From CAYYIS01 sp964470965 (GTDB lineage: Bacteria; JAAXHH01; JABIQT01), in contig CAYYIS010000102.1 of NCBI GenBank assembly GCA_964470965.1, positions 1 to 7,598 of the forward strand: a stretch of 7,598 nucleotides of DNA, in the 5' to 3' direction. Positions 6,416 to 7,598 of the stretch are shown here, piece by piece. Made by a program: the position numbers and the translations under genes. The notes under the pieces were generated by a model. That model had not been told where the DNA came from and made no database searches. It saw only the letters and a program-made list of their open reading frames with translations. Positions within the stretch are counted from its first letter, which is position 1, and each line of letters begins with the position of its first letter.

Positions 6416-6628
6416 CTATTTAGGCCGTTGGCCATCGGCAAGTCGCCAACCGCCCAGCAGCGCTTCGAGTGACTGAATTACATTGAGGATCGTGTCCTGC
6501 GGAGCAATTCGATGGCGGTGGCATATTCGGAACACAACATCTATGTCCTGGGCAACCAGATCTCCAGCCGGTTTGGCTGACAGGTGTTTCAGTTTTTCAA
6601 TATCGAACGCTATTTCATCCAGAGTCAT
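6416..6628 (-). CDS. Small acidic helical protein, 70 aa, function unknown
   Basis: I recognise no family. The ATG at 6628 gives 70 residues; a TTG at 6646 would add six. I prefer the ATG because a weak CTGGA lies about six bases before it, while the TTG has no ribosome-binding site. The sequence has ordinary amino acid composition, unlike the cysteine- and arginine-rich frame on the opposite strand. Helical stretches are likely at 2-17 (TLDEIAFDIEKLKHLS), 22-40 (ending VVFRICHRHR) and 43-59 (PQDTILNVIQSLEALLG). No signal peptide, membrane span or metal motif is evident. A plausible AT-rich promoter lies just upstream at 6673-6701. It is divergent from lhr and convergent with the 79-aa gene. 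It may be a small regulatory or antitoxin-like protein, but nothing in the sequence shows that. Confidence 0.6.
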   Translation of the reverse strand: MTLDEIAFDIEKLKHLSAKPAGDLVAQDIDVVFRICHRHRIAPQDTILNVIQSLEALLGGWRLADGQRPK

Positions 6629-6672
6629 GGCGTATCCAGGTGACAATTTTATAAGCTTAACGCGTGTTTAGT

Positions 6673-6701
6673 ATATAATAGCTGCCGGTCAATATAATCA
6701 A
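6673..6701 (-). promoter_or_regulatory. Divergent AT-rich promoter region between the 70-aa gene and lhr
   Basis: On the minus strand TTGATT (6701-6696) and TTATAT (6678-6673) are separated by 17 bases and would start transcription near 6666, about 38 bases before the 70-aa gene. On the plus strand the same interval carries two perfect TATAAT hexamers, 6674-6679 and 6693-6698, within a direct repeat ATATAAT spaced by 19 bases. Either could be a -10 box for lhr, although no good plus-strand -35 box is visible. Confidence 0.45.
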
Positions 6702-6766
6702 GGAAAAAATAAGGTCACTCTATTCATTGCCGGATCGAGTAGGCTCAAATACTGAGACAATTTACT

Positions 6767-7598
6767 ATGGAACGCAATTTGTTTCACCCGATTGTCGACA
6801 CATGGTTTCGCTCTGCATTCGGTGATGCGTCGGAAGTACAGGAAAAGGCATGGCCGGTCATCAAACAGCGGAAAAATGCCCTTTTAGCGGCGCCTACCGG
6901 CTCCGGCAAAACCTTGGCGGCATTTCTCTCCTCTATCGATGACCTCGTGCGGCAGAGTCAGGAAGGTATACTGACTGATGCTACACAGGTGGTCTACGTA
7001 TCCCCCCTTAAGGCGTTAAGTAACGACATTCACACTAATCTCAATATTCCGCTCTCCGGTATTCAGGCAGAACTGGAGAAACGAGAACTGCCCACGGCTC
7101 CAATCCGGGTAGCAGTGCGTACGGGCGACACGCCGCCTCATAAACGGACGGCTATGTTTAAGCATCCGCCCCATATTCTCGTTACCACACCTGAAAGCCT
7201 GTACCTTCTTCTCACCAGTGAGAACGGACGACGCATGCTGACTGACGTGCACACGATGATCGTCGATGAAATCCATGCGGTTGTGGGCAATAAACGTGGC
7301 GCTCATCTTGCGCTCTCCATGGAGCGGTTGGATCACCTCACGTCGAAGCCGGTCACTAGAATCGGAATCTCGGCGACTCAAAAACCGATTGACAGGATCG
7401 CTCATTTTCTGGTCGGATCCCAATATCTGAATGGTGAAGGCTGTCAGGTTATAGATATCGGACACAGGCGTTCTCTGGAATTGGACATCGAAACACCCCG
7501 TTCACCGCTGACGGCCGTCATGTCCAACACCGTCTGGGAAGAGGTCTTTGAGCGGTTGGAGAAGTTAATCCTTCAGCACCGCACGACATTGATTTTCG
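6767..7598 (+). CDS. lhr: Lhr-type superfamily 2 helicase, N-terminal 277 codons (3' end cut by window edge)
   Basis: An ATP-dependent 3'-5' nucleic-acid translocase and helicase of the Lhr (large helicase-related) family, implicated in DNA repair. The frame is open from ATG 6767 to the window end. Motifs of the first RecA-like domain are complete: a Q-motif-like VQEKAWPVI (24-32), Walker A APTGSGKT (42-49), motif Ia SPLKALSND (79-87), VRTGDTP (117-123), motif Ib TTPESLYLLL (140-149), the DEIH Walker B box (167-170) in IVDEIHAVVGNKRGAHLALS, and motif III SAT (202-204). The RTGDTP and TTPESLYLLLTS segments are characteristic of Lhr rather than of RecQ or DEAD-box proteins. Full proteins are about 850 residues (Lhr-Core) to 1500; which form this is cannot be seen. 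An in-frame TAG at 6740 and only a weak GAGA make ATG 6767 the best start. Confidence 0.95.
   Translation, partial: MERNLFHPIVDTWFRSAFGDASEVQEKAWPVIKQRKNALLAAPTGSGKTLAAFLSSIDDLVRQSQEGILTDATQVVYVSPLKALSNDIHTNLNIPLSGIQAELEKRELPTAPIRVAVRTGDTPPHKRTAMFKHPPHILVTTPESLYLLLTSENGRRMLTDVHTMIVDEIHAVVGNKRGAHLALSMERLDHLTSKPVTRIGISATQKPIDRIAHFLVGSQYLNGEGCQVIDIGHRRSLELDIETPRSPLTAVMSNTVWEEVFERLEKLILQHRTTLIF

Noticed and set aside
7016..7465. 149-codon minus-strand frame at the right edge
   Set aside because: It is antisense to the lhr coding sequence, whose helicase motifs are complete and in order.
1..7598. CRISPR array, tRNA, rRNA, insertion sequence or toxin-antitoxin operon
   Set aside because: No regularly spaced repeats, cloverleaf folds, transposase motifs or recognisable toxin sequences were seen by eye; the two mini-genes lack any feature that would make them a toxin-antitoxin pair, and they are convergent rather than co-transcribed.

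Overview
The window most likely comes from an uncultured free-living or host-associated bacterium. Base composition is mid-range, spacers are long (about 730, 760 and 330 bases), and the gene mix combines non-secreted ankyrin-repeat proteins, a signal-less CBM9-like sugar-binding protein, a Y-family polymerase and an Lhr helicase. From memory of these families, that mix resembles candidate phyla such as Poribacteria or Latescibacterota. This is a low-confidence inference: there is no rRNA or other marker gene here.

Left part (1-2870): two ankyrin-repeat genes point away from each other across a 734-base spacer. The left one is on the minus strand and runs off the window after about 148 codons. 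The right one is complete (563 codons), starts at a TTG and has an excellent Shine-Dalgarno. They look like members of the same loosely conserved bacterial ankyrin family, with unknown partners.

Middle (2871-4947): a short spacer with two pairs of TGCC/GGCA inverted repeats and a good sigma70-type promoter leads into dinB (DNA polymerase IV, 390 aa, all catalytic residues and the clamp-binding motif present). After dinB comes a 761-base stretch with no convincing gene but several inverted repeats, including a 60-base nested structure and a 12-base perfect palindrome.

Right part (4948-7598): a CBM9-like protein without signal peptide (283 aa), a 328-base spacer, a 79-aa cysteine-cluster mini-protein with a strong ribosome-binding site, a convergent 70-aa mini-gene on the minus strand, then an AT-rich divergent promoter region and the first 277 codons of an Lhr-type superfamily 2 helicase that continues past the right edge.

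The genes do not form one operon; nearly every one seems to have its own transcription unit. dinB and lhr are both DNA-damage-related but are about 2.6 kb apart with unrelated genes between. I saw no transposase, tRNA, rRNA or CRISPR array, and no clear new multi-gene system. The most unusual items are the two mini-genes, the structured DNA downstream of dinB and the eight-G run inside dinB.
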